This document shows, piece by piece, positions 15,462 to 25,616 of a stretch of DNA of 64,000 nt. This DNA comes from JAVKMO01 sp031539345 (GTDB lineage Bacteria; Bacteroidota; Bacteroidia; Chitinophagales; Chitinophagaceae). The position numbers were made by a program, and so were the translations under genes. The notes beneath the pieces are model-generated. The model did not search any database and had not been told where the DNA came from. It was given only the letters and a program-made list of their open reading frames with translations. The stretch is taken from NCBI GenBank assembly GCA_031539345.1, contig JAVKMO010000013.1:62001-126000 (forward strand), in the 5' to 3' direction. Numbering within the stretch: the stretch's first letter is position 1; each line of letters begins with the position of its first letter.

Positions 15462-16776
15462 TTTTATTTTTTTTATGCGTATAAAAATTCAATTCGGCAA
15501 TTAAAAAAACACTCCCACATATCACAACAAGGTCTTCTTGTGATGCTTCTTTTAAAGCCGCTTCTAAAGCCATATTCACATTGTCAAAGATAGAATTTTG
15601 AAGTTGATATTGAACAGCAAGACTTTGTAAATATTCTTTTTTAGCTGATCTGAAAATATTTGCTTGTGTAAAATAATAGATACCATGTTGTGGCAATAAA
15701 GCAAATACTTGGTCGTGATTTTTGTCTTGTACCATACCCATAATAAAATGAATTTGTTTGTATGGCTTTGATGTAATCGCCTGGACAATTTGCTCTATAC
15801 CAGCTGCATTATGAGCAACGTCTGCAATAACCAGTGGATTTGTTTGTATGATATCCCAGCGACCTAAAAAATTTGTTTTTGATTTTACACTTTTGAATGC
15901 GATGTGTATATTTTTTTCTTCGATGAAAATACCTTGTTTGTTTACAACCTCCAAACATGCTAATGCTGTGCAAATATTTTGAAATTGATATGAGCCAATC
16001 AAATCACTTGTAATTTTAAATGTGTTTGTTTTTTGTTTATCTAAAATCGTCAATTCTATCACATCATTGGTTTCCTTTTTTTCTACAAGTTCATAAAGAG
16101 AATTTGCCAAGTAGAGTGGGGCGTTTTGTTGTGTTGCATAGTGTTGAAAAACAGGGAGAGTGTTTTTGTGATATTCTCCAATAATAACAGGAGTATGCGG
16201 TTTAATAATGCCTGCTTTTTCTGCTGCAATTTGTTCTAATGTATTGCCTAACCATTGCGTATGTTCTAAAGAAATATTTGTAATTACAGACGCAATTGGA
16301 GAAATGATATTAGTGCTATCCAATCGCCCCCCCAAGCCAACTTCAATAATAGCGATGTCTATTTTTTGTTGTGCAAAAAAAACAAACCCCAGTACCACCA
16401 TCACCTCAAAAAAACTGAGCGACAATTCATTGATGAGGTTAAAGTGTTGATTGACAAAATTAAGAATGAATGGTTTGTTAATTGCAATTCCATTGATTTT
16501 TATTCGCTCTTCAAGTTGTATTAAATGTGGCGAAGTATAAAGCCCTGTTTGGTAACCTTGCTGTTGAAATGCGGCAGCTAAAAGATGAGAAACAGAACCT
16601 TTACCATTTGTTCCGCCAACGTGTATGCTTTTAAATTGTTGTTGGGGATTGTTGATATGAGCCAAAAAAGTGCTTACTTTTTCTAACTTAAATGTTTCTA
16701 TTGGATACGGATTTTTCGTAAAAACAGGAAGGCGGTTGAGCAAAAAAAACTCTGCGGAGGCGTAGTCAGTAAACAT
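15448..16776 (-). CDS. folC: Folylpolyglutamate synthase / dihydrofolate synthase
   Basis: FolC adds glutamate to folates and, in bacteria, also makes dihydrofolate from dihydropteroate. The Mur-ligase-type ATP loop is HVGGTNGKGSVSHLLAA near residue 52. TGLYTSPHLIQLEERIKING, EVGLGGRLDSTNI and the AGIIKPHTPVIIGE block follow in order. The length of 442 residues is typical. The start lies 15 bases after the lptD stop, so the two are probably co-transcribed. Confidence 0.95.
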   Translation of the reverse strand: MFTDYASAEFFLLNRLPVFTKNPYPIETFKLEKVSTFLAHINNPQQQFKSIHVGGTNGKGSVSHLLAAAFQQQGYQTGLYTSPHLIQLEERIKINGIAINKPFILNFVNQHFNLINELSLSFFEVMVVLGFVFFAQQKIDIAIIEVGLGGRLDSTNIISPIASVITNISLEHTQWLGNTLEQIAAEKAGIIKPHTPVIIGEYHKNTLPVFQHYATQQNAPLYLANSLYELVEKKETNDVIELTILDKQKTNTFKITSDLIGSYQFQNICTALACLEVVNKQGIFIEEKNIHIAFKSVKSKTNFLGRWDIIQTNPLVIADVAHNAAGIEQIVQAITSKPYKQIHFIMGMVQDKNHDQVFALLPQHGIYYFTQANIFRSAKKEYLQSLAVQYQLQNSIFDNVNMALEAALKEASQEDLVVICGSVFLIAELNFYTHKKNKNERK

Positions 16777-16791
16777 AAAATGAAATCAACC

Positions 16792-19575
16792 TTATTCTCG
16801 ATAATATCTATTTTTTTCTACTTTAACATCTCTTAACATTCCTGATTTTGGACGCAGAATAAATGAAACAGATTTCACCTGCCCAATTAAAACAATGTTT
16901 GCATTCAACTCCCAACAATGCAAATCACGAGACAATGTAAACCCCAAAGTATTCACTTTCATTCTGTCAAAAATATCAGGTCTAAAATCAAACAAAGTAA
17001 CATTCGATGTATAGCCAACTTTCCAATTTTCTGTTAGTGCAACGTTGCCTGAAATAGAAAAGCTGTGTCCACTTACCGCATAATAAGAGGACTGCGTAGA
17101 AGGAACAAATACATTTGCATAGCTGACGTTATACCGTAAATCTAAATTCCAACTTTTAAAATAGTTGATAAAGTTGCTTTTTTTACTGGTGTCATTACTT
17201 AAAAACTCTTCATATAAATTCTCTTGCATAGACACAGTACGTAAAGTTTTTTTTGTCGTATTCGGTTTGCCTGTAAACGAAGTGGATAAACTCACCGTAA
17301 AATTTGTCATCCTGCCTAAAGAAAATCCACCCTGTTGCCACGCATATGTCCTGTTGATTTGTTTGCCTGTAGAATCTAACGCATAAGGGTCTAAAGTGCC
17401 ATTGGCAGTTAGATTTAATTTCTTCGCAATGTTTGTACTCAATGCCATACTAATGGGTGAAAGTGGTTTTACATTTAATGTGTCAGTAGTTAAATTGTAA
17501 CTTCCGTTGATTGTGAAATTGTCAATTAGACTAATTTTTTTTGTGTCGTTTACGGTGTCTTTTCTATTCCGAACTTTAATTTCTAATGATGATGAAACAC
17601 CAAAATTTAACCCCATAAATTGTTGTTCAGAAAACGTTCCATACAAAGCACCTTCATAATAATTTCTACGTGTACTTTTATTATTTGCATCATAAGAATT
17701 GTAAAAATTATGACTATTTACATTGGGTTTGTAATTGAATGAAATGTTAGGATTGATGACATGACGAATGCCTCTAATCGGCGAAGAAGATTTGAATAAA
17801 ACAGTACCGAAAATTCTCGTCGTCATCGACACACCATAATTCAAATCGTAATATCTGTATAATCCTTTTTCTATTAGTGTGTCTAATTTTTTGTCATTCT
17901 GATTGTATTGAATACTTGTTTTTCTATCCGTCCACACTTCTCCATAACTATAACTTGGCGAAAAATTGAGCGGACCTAATGAAGGTAAGGTAATAGAAAT
18001 AGAAGGGTTATGTTTTGCTCCCCACTTAAAATTGTTTTTTAATAAAGGATTGACTAACGTGTCAAAGAAAAATGTTTCACCCCTTGCTTGTACGTCATAT
18101 TTTAAAGTCAATTTTTTATACCATTGATTTCCTCGTCCAAGATTTTCTAACGGCGTTAAATTGAGTACAGCCAGATTGAACGTTGGCAATACAATATTGA
18201 TTTGCTTTGTATTACTATTTTGACTATGCGACCCTGATAAAGAAAAAGTTAGCGGCAATTGTTTGAATCGTTGAGAAAAAGAAATCGAAGAACTAATTTG
18301 ATTTTGATAATTCAAATTAGGATTATTGGTTACTTGCAACTGATTGAATTTTGTTGATTGCCAATTGATATTTGTAGAAAAATTTGCATTCGGCATGGCT
18401 TTTGCATCAATGTTGTGATTCCAATTAATGCTATATAAAATATTGTTATTACGCACTGTATCGCCCGGCAAACCCGTGTAAACTTTTTGATACGCCAAAT
18501 TAAAGCCACCTTGAAACCCATAGCGTTTTGTATAATTAGACGTTGTTCTAAAACCATAACTACCATAACTATAAAAATCTGCGTTCGCTCGCAAGTCAGC
18601 ATATTCGCCAAATTTAAAATAATAGCCGCCGTTGATTAAGCCAATTCCTCTGTCATTTGTTTGTACATAATTTGGCGGAAGTATGCCGTTTCGCTCACCG
18701 TTAGAAACAGGGAACATAGCAAAAGGTGCAATAGGAGCAGGCAAACGAACGCCCTCAATTTCCACAAACACCTCATTTGTAATGCCCGATTTTCCTTTTC
18801 TAAATTTTGCTTTAGAACTATTAAAAGAAAAATGCGGATCGTCTAAAGAACAAGTTGTGAAGCGTGCTGTTGATACAAAAATATCCGAGTCATCAACTTT
18901 TTTAGAGATGTCGCTCCATACATATAAATCACCTTGCATTGTAAAACCATTTTTGGTTACAGCTTTTTTTGAAGAATAATTAAAAATCGCGGTATCACCT
19001 AAATAGTCTGTTCCATTTTGTGCAAACTTTATTTTGTCTCCTATAGAAATATTTCCTAAAGAATCTTTTTTAGGAAATAGACTGATGTTTTTTGACACTT
19101 GATTCATTGAAATTTTATCGCCTTGTGATTTCATGCCTTTGTAATCTGAAGTGGCTTTTTTATATAATGATAAATCATTTTTATCCACTTCTAATACAGC
19201 AGAATCATTCGCAGAATAGGTGATGATATCATCTAAAAAACTGTCGCCTTGTTGTGTTGTCGAATCTTCATCAATATCAAAATGTAAACTGTCTTTGACT
19301 TTCTTTTTGCTTTTTAATTGAGTTATTGAAATTGAATCTATCTTTTTGTGTGTGGTATCTTTTCTGACAGTATCTTTTTTGACTACACTATCTTTTGCAA
19401 CTATAACTGACGTTTTTTTTGTTAAACTGTCTTCTTGTTTCTGAGTAACAACAGCCTTTTGTTTTTGAATAACAACAGGTAGAAAAACTGTTTTTTTATT
19501 TTTTAAGGTATGACAAGAAAATGTAACCAAAAAAAATACAGACAAAAGTGATACAATGACTATCTTGCGGATCAT
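16792..19575 (-). CDS. lptD: LptD-like outer-membrane LPS assembly protein
   Basis: This 927-residue protein has an N-terminal signal ending at Cys21 (context VTFSC, a non-canonical lipobox). A long Lys/Ser/Thr-rich linker follows (about residues 30-120), then an OstA/LptA-like N-domain (GTDYLGDTAIFNYSSKKAVTK, LYVWSDISKK). A large beta-rich C-terminal barrel starts near LPAPIAPFAMFPVSNGERNGILPPNY, which is the Bacteroidota LptD hallmark. It would insert LPS or lipooligosaccharide into the outer leaflet. A TAAATTCG box lies 30 bases upstream. Calling it a true lipoprotein is uncertain because the residue at -3 is Thr. Confidence 0.88.
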   Translation of the reverse strand: MIRKIVIVSLLSVFFLVTFSCHTLKNKKTVFLPVVIQKQKAVVTQKQEDSLTKKTSVIVAKDSVVKKDTVRKDTTHKKIDSISITQLKSKKKVKDSLHFDIDEDSTTQQGDSFLDDIITYSANDSAVLEVDKNDLSLYKKATSDYKGMKSQGDKISMNQVSKNISLFPKKDSLGNISIGDKIKFAQNGTDYLGDTAIFNYSSKKAVTKNGFTMQGDLYVWSDISKKVDDSDIFVSTARFTTCSLDDPHFSFNSSKAKFRKGKSGITNEVFVEIEGVRLPAPIAPFAMFPVSNGERNGILPPNYVQTNDRGIGLINGGYYFKFGEYADLRANADFYSYGSYGFRTTSNYTKRYGFQGGFNLAYQKVYTGLPGDTVRNNNILYSINWNHNIDAKAMPNANFSTNINWQSTKFNQLQVTNNPNLNYQNQISSSISFSQRFKQLPLTFSLSGSHSQNSNTKQINIVLPTFNLAVLNLTPLENLGRGNQWYKKLTLKYDVQARGETFFFDTLVNPLLKNNFKWGAKHNPSISITLPSLGPLNFSPSYSYGEVWTDRKTSIQYNQNDKKLDTLIEKGLYRYYDLNYGVSMTTRIFGTVLFKSSSPIRGIRHVINPNISFNYKPNVNSHNFYNSYDANNKSTRRNYYEGALYGTFSEQQFMGLNFGVSSSLEIKVRNRKDTVNDTKKISLIDNFTINGSYNLTTDTLNVKPLSPISMALSTNIAKKLNLTANGTLDPYALDSTGKQINRTYAWQQGGFSLGRMTNFTVSLSTSFTGKPNTTKKTLRTVSMQENLYEEFLSNDTSKKSNFINYFKSWNLDLRYNVSYANVFVPSTQSSYYAVSGHSFSISGNVALTENWKVGYTSNVTLFDFRPDIFDRMKVNTLGFTLSRDLHCWELNANIVLIGQVKSVSFILRPKSGMLRDVKVEKNRYYRE

Positions 19576-19605
19576 TTTTCCAAAAGGAGAAAGAGAAAAG
19601 AGTGC

Positions 19606-19613
19606 CGAATTTA
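19606..19613 (-). promoter_or_regulatory. Candidate -7 promoter box for lptD-folC
   Basis: Read on the minus strand this is TAAATTCG followed by GC, the same TAnnTTCG variant seen before atpD, atpH, ychF and rpsT. It lies 30 bases upstream of the lptD ATG. I see no clear -33 element. Confidence 0.45.
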
Positions 19614-19691
19614 ATCAATTCTTAAGAATAATTTTTGTAATGACTATTTATACTTATTTAATTTATCAGTTTTAATATTTAGATTTTTAGA

Positions 19692-21038
19692 ATGAAATAT
19701 TTTTCAGCCCTTCTTGTAGGTAGTGTTCTTGTGATTTCAAATTCTTTTTCTGTAGTTGCTCAAAAAGTTCCTCAACTTAAAACAATCATTATAGATCCTG
19801 GGCACGGTCGCCCAGACATTGGTGCAAAAGGTTCTTTTTCTGTTGAAGCCGATGTAACTTTGGCTTTTGCCAAACGATTGTCAGCAAAAATTCACGAAAT
19901 ATTTCCAGACACAAAAGTTTTATTTACTCGCCAAGATGAAAAATTGCCGAACCATTTAAACGATGCATCTGACGCCAATAGACTGCGTGCGGAATTTGCT
20001 AATGAACATAAAGGTGATTTATTTATTTCTATTCATGCCGATGCAGTTGCACCTAAGTATAGGAAAATACTTCTTGGCACAAGAGAAAGGAAAGTAAAAG
20101 TGAAAGATAAAAAGACGAAAAAAGTGTCTTTTAAAATGCGTAAAGAAAATGTATTTAAAAGAATTCCTCTACCAGCAACAGCAGCAGGCTCTTCTGTTTA
20201 TATTATAGCAGCCCATAAGTCAAAAGATAAAAATGAAAGTATCCGAGAAAATTTAGAGGTATTGTTAGACTCTAACGGAAGTGAAACGCAAACAGAATTT
20301 AACAGCCCAGAAATAATTGCGATGGCTAGTATCTGGCAAAAAAAATTTTTTAAAAAAAGTTATCTTTTTGCGTCTCTTATTCATGAAGAATTTAAACGTA
20401 TCAATAGATTATCGCTCGGAGTAAAACAACGAAACAAAGGCATTTGGGTTTTGCAAGCCACCTCTATGCCGAGTGTGTTAATAGAAACAGGATATATCTG
20501 TACAAATAATGAAGAGGTGTATATCAATAGTGAAGAAGGACAAGAAGAATTGATGAATGCCGTTGTTGTAGCACTTAAAAATTACAAAACTTTAATAGAA
20601 AGTAATACCTATGTCATACCAAAAGAATGGACCGTCCCAGATACTTATGCTCAACAAACAGATGAAGAGAAAGACACGCTACTTCTTGTGCCAAGTGCAG
20701 AACGAGAAGAGAAAATTTACAAAACATTAAAAGTACATGCTGAAATTGTAAAAGTAGAAGTTATCAATAATAACCCAAATGATTCGAGTATATATTCGAT
20801 TATTGACAATATTACATTTATTGACAAAAAACAAATTTCACATGAAAGGGCATCTTCATTTTCTTTTATTATGTCTCCAGGAGAAGAGGTTGGACTCACC
20901 TTGGTTGCGAATGAATTAGTAGGAAAAAATATTGGTAGCCTTACGATAAAAGTTTACGATGAAGATAAATTAGTAACAGAAACTGTTCTTCTTGTAACTC
21001 GTTCTGAAAACGCAGCCATTTTAATTAAACGACAATAA
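19692..21038 (+). CDS. N-acetylmuramoyl-L-alanine amidase (Amidase_3)
   Basis: This secreted zinc amidase cleaves the lactyl-peptide bond of peptidoglycan. A signal peptide ends near VVAQ. The catalytic domain begins with TIIIDPGHGRPDIGAKG (first His ligand) and continues with EADVTLAFAKRL (Glu ligand), LFISIHADAV (His ligand) and SVLIETGYI (catalytic Glu). The 448 residues include an insertion of about 60 residues after the ISIHAD motif (positively charged, KVKVKDKKTKKVSF) and a C-terminal beta-rich extension of about 120 residues of unknown role. It heads a run of four same-strand genes ending with terC. Confidence 0.93.
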   Translation: MKYFSALLVGSVLVISNSFSVVAQKVPQLKTIIIDPGHGRPDIGAKGSFSVEADVTLAFAKRLSAKIHEIFPDTKVLFTRQDEKLPNHLNDASDANRLRAEFANEHKGDLFISIHADAVAPKYRKILLGTRERKVKVKDKKTKKVSFKMRKENVFKRIPLPATAAGSSVYIIAAHKSKDKNESIRENLEVLLDSNGSETQTEFNSPEIIAMASIWQKKFFKKSYLFASLIHEEFKRINRLSLGVKQRNKGIWVLQATSMPSVLIETGYICTNNEEVYINSEEGQEELMNAVVVALKNYKTLIESNTYVIPKEWTVPDTYAQQTDEEKDTLLLVPSAEREEKIYKTLKVHAEIVKVEVINNNPNDSSIYSIIDNITFIDKKQISHERASSFSFIMSPGEEVGLTLVANELVGKNIGSLTIKVYDEDKLVTETVLLVTRSENAAILIKRQ

Positions 21039-21070
21039 TATCTCTCTTAATTCCTTTAAAAGCTCTCTTT

Positions 21071-22486
21071 ATGACTCTGATCAAACAATTGATTATCTAT
21101 TTCTTTTTTCTTTTTTCTGCGGGTTTAATTGCACAAGAAAAAATAAAATACAATATTAAAGTTCATGTGCCGAATAAGGCGAACTCTTACTTTTTGTGTA
21201 CGTTGCTTGAAAAAAAAGTAGAAATTATAGACACCTTTCGTATGGACTCTCTTAACAATGTTTGTAGTGTCCAAAGAAAACTAGATTTTTATCCTAAAGG
21301 AATGTATGCAATCTTAAGAACCGACCGTAAAGAGAAAAATAAAAACGTGTATTGCTATATTGTCTTAGATAAAGATTCTACGATTGAAATATCAATTGAC
21401 AGTTCCTCCATAGTTAAGGTTATTAAGTCTCAAGACAATAAATCATTTTATGACTATTTTAACGCAACAAATGATTATTACAAGCGTATGCAAAAAATAC
21501 AAAGAGATAGCAGTATTGTAAAGAAGGAAGATTCTATGATGGTGGAACAACAAGCAGTAAAGAAAATATATGCCAATCTTTCTGCCCAATATGCACAAAC
21601 AATGATACCTCTTCTTGTTCAAATGCAATATTTATTAGGGGAATACGCTTCTCGTTATCAATTTAAAACTCCTGCTGATAGTATTTCTTTCTTTGAACAA
21701 CAAAAAAAACAATTTTGGTCTCGAGTGCCTTTTCTGGATGAAAGAATTGTTACACTTACAACGTTCTATGACTTGTTAGACTATTTCAGTCAATTTTATG
21801 TTTCACAAAACATAGACTCGCTACAGAAAAATTTTATTGATAAATTATTGCCAGCACTTCACACCAAAGGAAAATCGCCTGTATGTAATTTTTTATTCAA
21901 TAAATACGGTATCCAAAGCAGATTGCCATTTCAAAGAGCGGAAGAATTGATGATACATATATATGATAATTATGTGGTAAAAAATATTGCAGAGTATCGA
22001 ACTGTAAATCTGTCTAGTTCGAATGTTTTAAACATGTATAAACAAATATTAAACGGTAAACCTGCACCACAATTAGAAGGAATCGACACAACGAATAAAA
22101 CAATTTCACTTTATAACATTAAAAGCAAGTATACAATTGTTGCTTTTTGGGATCCGAATTGTAGCCATTGTAAAATTGGTATTCCGCTTTTAGATTCTAT
22201 GGTAAATCAAACTCCATTAAAAAACAAAGGCATTCAATTGATTGGATTAAAAACAGATGGTGATTATGGAGAATGGATAAAATTCATCAACGATAAAAAG
22301 TTGAAAAATTGGATACATATAGAAGAAACAAGAGACCTTAGAGAACAGCTTGTAAAAAAAGGTCAAACCTCTTGCTTGTATAATTACGTGGTAAATCAAA
22401 CTCCACTATTTTTCTTGTTAGACGAAAATAAGAAGATTGTTGCAAAACATTTTTTGCCTAAAGAATTGCCAAATTTTATTCGTTAA
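21071..22486 (+). CDS. Periplasmic thioredoxin-like protein (TlpA/ResA type)
   Basis: This 471-residue exported protein has a signal peptide (ending near LIAQ), a mostly helical middle region (about residues 110-320) seen in many Bacteroidota DUF5106/thioredoxin fusions, and a C-terminal thioredoxin fold. The redox motif is C364-S-H-C367 in FWDPNCSHCK. The cis-proline is in NQTPLFFLLD. It probably reduces or exchanges disulphides of envelope proteins. It starts 32 bases after the amidase and ends 9 bases before the OmpH-like gene. Confidence 0.88.
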   Translation: MTLIKQLIIYFFFLFSAGLIAQEKIKYNIKVHVPNKANSYFLCTLLEKKVEIIDTFRMDSLNNVCSVQRKLDFYPKGMYAILRTDRKEKNKNVYCYIVLDKDSTIEISIDSSSIVKVIKSQDNKSFYDYFNATNDYYKRMQKIQRDSSIVKKEDSMMVEQQAVKKIYANLSAQYAQTMIPLLVQMQYLLGEYASRYQFKTPADSISFFEQQKKQFWSRVPFLDERIVTLTTFYDLLDYFSQFYVSQNIDSLQKNFIDKLLPALHTKGKSPVCNFLFNKYGIQSRLPFQRAEELMIHIYDNYVVKNIAEYRTVNLSSSNVLNMYKQILNGKPAPQLEGIDTTNKTISLYNIKSKYTIVAFWDPNCSHCKIGIPLLDSMVNQTPLKNKGIQLIGLKTDGDYGEWIKFINDKKLKNWIHIEETRDLREQLVKKGQTSCLYNYVVNQTPLFFLLDENKKIVAKHFLPKELPNFIR

Positions 22487-22495
22487 AATTAACGC

Positions 22496-23104
22496 ATGCT
22501 CTTACTCGAAAGAAAAATTAAAATCTTAGTTTTTGTTGTTTGTATTTTGTTGTTGCTTAACATCATTACATTAACGTATCTGTTTCTTAGTCAAAGAAAA
22601 AGTCATAAAATACTAGCATCAACAAGCTTTGCTTTAAAAAGAAAAGTCGGCTCAAAAATTGCACATATCAATTTAGATGAAATAGAAAACAACTATCTAT
22701 TAATGCAACAAATTAAAAAAAATATTGAACGAAGAGAGCACATCAACGAAACAAAAATGAGTTATCTTTTAAAAAAGTATCAATATAAAATGGTAGAAAT
22801 AGACAAGAAGAAGAAACAGCTATCGCCAGAAAAATTGAAAAAAATAGAACAAGAATTAGCCAATTTAAAAGTTACATATATAGAATTTAAGAATACGCAA
22901 GAGCAAATGTTAAAGGAAATAGAATTTAACGACATCAATGAAGTCAAAAAGAAGATTCAAGATTACCTTATTCAGTATAATAAAGAAAAGCATTTAGACT
23001 ACGTTTTTGCCAATGATGTCAATTTTATCTATTACAAAGACGGTATTAATGATATTACTCAAGACGTTATAAGAGGTCTCAATCAGGCTTATAAAAAACG
23101 ATAA
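22496..23104 (+). CDS. OmpH/Skp-like periplasmic chaperone with membrane anchor
   Basis: This 202-residue protein begins with a single hydrophobic helix (about residues 9-32) that looks like an uncleaved anchor. A Skp-like pattern follows: IAHINLDEIENNYLLMQQIKK, a long charged coiled-coil region (about 75-145), and the closing segment YNKEKHLDYVFANDVNFIYYKDGINDITQDVIRGLNQAYKK typical of OmpH family members. Skp proteins hold unfolded outer-membrane proteins in the periplasm. Its position beside an amidase and a thioredoxin-like protein fits envelope assembly. Confidence 0.85.
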   Translation: MLLLERKIKILVFVVCILLLLNIITLTYLFLSQRKSHKILASTSFALKRKVGSKIAHINLDEIENNYLLMQQIKKNIERREHINETKMSYLLKKYQYKMVEIDKKKKQLSPEKLKKIEQELANLKVTYIEFKNTQEQMLKEIEFNDINEVKKKIQDYLIQYNKEKHLDYVFANDVNFIYYKDGINDITQDVIRGLNQAYKKR

Positions 23105-23121
23105 TCAATAATATTCAGTTT

Positions 23122-24066
23122 ATGAATAATCATATTTACTATTTTTATATTCTTCTTTTTTTACTGATTATTTTATCTATCGGCATAGATCTTTTTCTTG
23201 TCAAAGGAGAACTTTCTGTTAAAAAATCGCTTCAGCAGTTGCTCCTTTGGGTGAGTTTTTCTGGATTGTTTTTTGCAGCTTTATTGGTTTTTAAAAATAC
23301 TGATATTGCATTGAAATACATAAGTGGTTATGTTATAGAAATGTCTTTGAGTATTGACAATGTATTTGTTTTTATTCTCATTTTTCAACAATATAAAATT
23401 AAAAATAGCGATAGTCGAAAGTTATTACTCATTGGCATTTTGCTTGCCATTGTATTACGCATTTTATTTATTGCTGTAGGGATTGAATTGATAGATCGAT
23501 TTGCATGGATTCTATTTTTATTTGGCCCTATTCTGATTTATACTGGTGTAAAAATTATGACAGAAAAAACTGAAACAGAAAAAGAAATCAAGGACAATAC
23601 TTTTATGCGTTGGATACAAAAGGCGTTTAGGTTTTCTAAAGAAGACCCTAGAGGTAAATATATCATTCAAATCAATCACAAACATTATTTCACAACGCTT
23701 TCTCTTGTTGTTATTTTGCTTGGTATTACAGATTTTGTTTTTGCATTAGATTCTATTCCAACAATTATTTCTTTGGTAAAAACCGATAAAACTCACCCCT
23801 TTACAAGTGATGAAATTTTAGTAATTTATGCTTCAAATATTTTTGCCATTCTAGGATTGAGGGCTTTATTTGTCATTCTCAAAAATATGGCAAGTCAATT
23901 TTATTATTTACAAAAAGCAATAGGCGTAGTACTTATTTTTATTGGACTTAAAATGCTTTTAGAATTTTTACACATTCATATCGGTATTGGCTTATCTCTA
24001 TTGATTATTTTAATCATTTTGAGTATTGGAATTGTCTTATCAAAGATTATCCCTGAAAAAAAATAA
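23122..24066 (+). CDS. TerC/Alx family integral membrane protein
   Basis: This 314-residue protein has about eight to nine membrane helices and the two family motifs: MSLSIDNVFVFILIF and ITDFVFALDSIPTII. Their acidic residues are thought to bind metal. Members such as Alx have been linked to manganese homeostasis and to tellurite resistance operons. No ter genes are nearby, so I use the family name only. It starts 17 bases after the OmpH-like gene and is the last gene before a hairpin. Confidence 0.92.
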   Translation: MNNHIYYFYILLFLLIILSIGIDLFLVKGELSVKKSLQQLLLWVSFSGLFFAALLVFKNTDIALKYISGYVIEMSLSIDNVFVFILIFQQYKIKNSDSRKLLLIGILLAIVLRILFIAVGIELIDRFAWILFLFGPILIYTGVKIMTEKTETEKEIKDNTFMRWIQKAFRFSKEDPRGKYIIQINHKHYFTTLSLVVILLGITDFVFALDSIPTIISLVKTDKTHPFTSDEILVIYASNIFAILGLRALFVILKNMASQFYYLQKAIGVVLIFIGLKMLLEFLHIHIGIGLSLLIILIILSIGIVLSKIIPEKK

Positions 24067-24117
24067 CGGAAATTTCAGCATCAATTTGAGCATACTTTTC
24101 TGTTACGTTTGCCTATG

Positions 24118-24151
24118 ATAATAGAATAGAATAAATATTCTTTTCTATTAT
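24118..24151. terminator. AT-rich hairpin between terC and the OmpA gene
   Basis: A 15-base arm (24118-24132) pairs with 24137-24151 with one mismatch and a four-base loop. It lies between two convergent genes and overlaps the stop codon of the OmpA gene. Both strands have T-rich sequence, so it may terminate in either direction, though the stem is nearly all A-T. Confidence 0.45.
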
Positions 24152-25518
24152 TCTATCACAATACTTAACTCAACACGTCTATTAATTTCTTTGGCAAGGG
24201 GAGTGCTTCCTTTAATGAGTAGTTTTGTTGCTCCGTATGATTTTGTAATTAAGCGATTGGCTGCAATGCCTCTTGTTAATAAATAAACCTGTACAGCTGA
24301 AGCTCTTTCGTTTGACAATTTAAAATTGTATTCTAGGCTTCCAGATCCATCAGAATGTCCTATGATGTATAATTTATAATGAGGGTTTTTGGCTAAAATA
24401 TTTCCAAGATTATTCAAAATAGGGTAAGACGACTGGGTTAAAATAGATGATCCCCCGTCAAACTGAATGCCTTTAAGCGAAAGGAGAAGTGCTTCTTTGA
24501 CTTCTTCAGACACTTCTTTACAGCCTTGATGGCTTACAACACCATATATTGTAGGACATTTATCATCACTGTCAGGAATGCCGTCTCCATCTGTATCAGA
24601 AGGTGCCGCACAACCTTTAAATCGCTTTTGCCCAAACTCTGTAGGGCATTTATCTTCTTTGTCTGGTATGCCATCTTTATCGCTGTCCACGGGTGCTGGA
24701 CAGCCTTTATATTCAGGAACACCTTTGACGCTAATACAACGGTCATACATATCAACAATTCCGTCGTTGTCGCTATCGATTGTGGCAATATTCAAAACTT
24801 CACGCTTTGCCTCTGTCTGAGATTCAGCATTTTCATTGTAACGGTCTGAATATGTATTTTTTATTGTTGGAACATGTCGCGTTAATTGTAATGCAAAACC
24901 TAGTTCAATATATTGCGGAATGAAATTGACTCCTTCGTCTTTCGGTTCTGAATATTCATCTGTAAGTAGAGTTGTAAAACCATAATGATATCGAGCATTA
25001 ATTTTGAAGCGATTGGAAATTCGCCATTCTAAACCTGCTGTTGCTGCTATATTCCAGCGTTTATTGTCTTTTTTTAAAGTTTTTAATGTGTTTAAATCAA
25101 TCAATTCAAAATAATAATTTCCTGTTGCTCCTGCATAAATAGACAAATGCTTTGTTGTTAAAAACTTTAATAATAAAGGGACAGAGAGTCCGTAATATTC
25201 AAGCGGTCGTGGTGAGCGAGCTTTATTAAAAAGAGACAAAGAGAAATCATTCATTCGAATACCATGAAAAAGAATTTCTGGTTGTATACTTAACTTTTTA
25301 AAAAGAGGAATGCCTAAATAAAGACCGCCAGAAAAACCATAGCCTATATTCGGTTCAATAAAGCGTATAATACTATTTGGGGCTGTAAAAGTGGGTATTG
25401 CAAAACTTGCACTTCCTAATACTTTTATACCAAAGTCAATTTTTGCAGATTTATTTTGGGCAAAGCTGTTAGTTAAAATCACTATACTAACGAGAAGATA
25501 CAATATTTTTTTTTTCAT
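24148..25518 (-). CDS. OmpA-family outer-membrane protein with TSP type-3 repeats
   Basis: This 456-residue protein has a signal peptide (ending at NSFAQ) and an N-terminal beta-barrel domain of PorT-like type (about residues 25-210). Three thrombospondin type-3 calcium-binding repeats follow (DSDNDGIVDMYDRC, DSDKDGIPDKEDKC, DTDGDGIPDSDDKC). The C-terminal OmpA peptidoglycan-binding domain starts with GIQFDGGSSIL and includes IIGHSDGSGS and NFKLSNERASAV. It likely tethers the outer membrane to peptidoglycan. Confidence 0.92.
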   Translation of the reverse strand: MKKKILYLLVSIVILTNSFAQNKSAKIDFGIKVLGSASFAIPTFTAPNSIIRFIEPNIGYGFSGGLYLGIPLFKKLSIQPEILFHGIRMNDFSLSLFNKARSPRPLEYYGLSVPLLLKFLTTKHLSIYAGATGNYYFELIDLNTLKTLKKDNKRWNIAATAGLEWRISNRFKINARYHYGFTTLLTDEYSEPKDEGVNFIPQYIELGFALQLTRHVPTIKNTYSDRYNENAESQTEAKREVLNIATIDSDNDGIVDMYDRCISVKGVPEYKGCPAPVDSDKDGIPDKEDKCPTEFGQKRFKGCAAPSDTDGDGIPDSDDKCPTIYGVVSHQGCKEVSEEVKEALLLSLKGIQFDGGSSILTQSSYPILNNLGNILAKNPHYKLYIIGHSDGSGSLEYNFKLSNERASAVQVYLLTRGIAANRLITKSYGATKLLIKGSTPLAKEINRRVELSIVIE

Positions 25519-25616
25519 TTTTATAAAAATTGACTATAGCGAATAGAGAACACCAATTTTGTAAATTTAAAAAATAACTATACATTTTGCAATTAAATAA
25601 TAAAACATCAACTTGT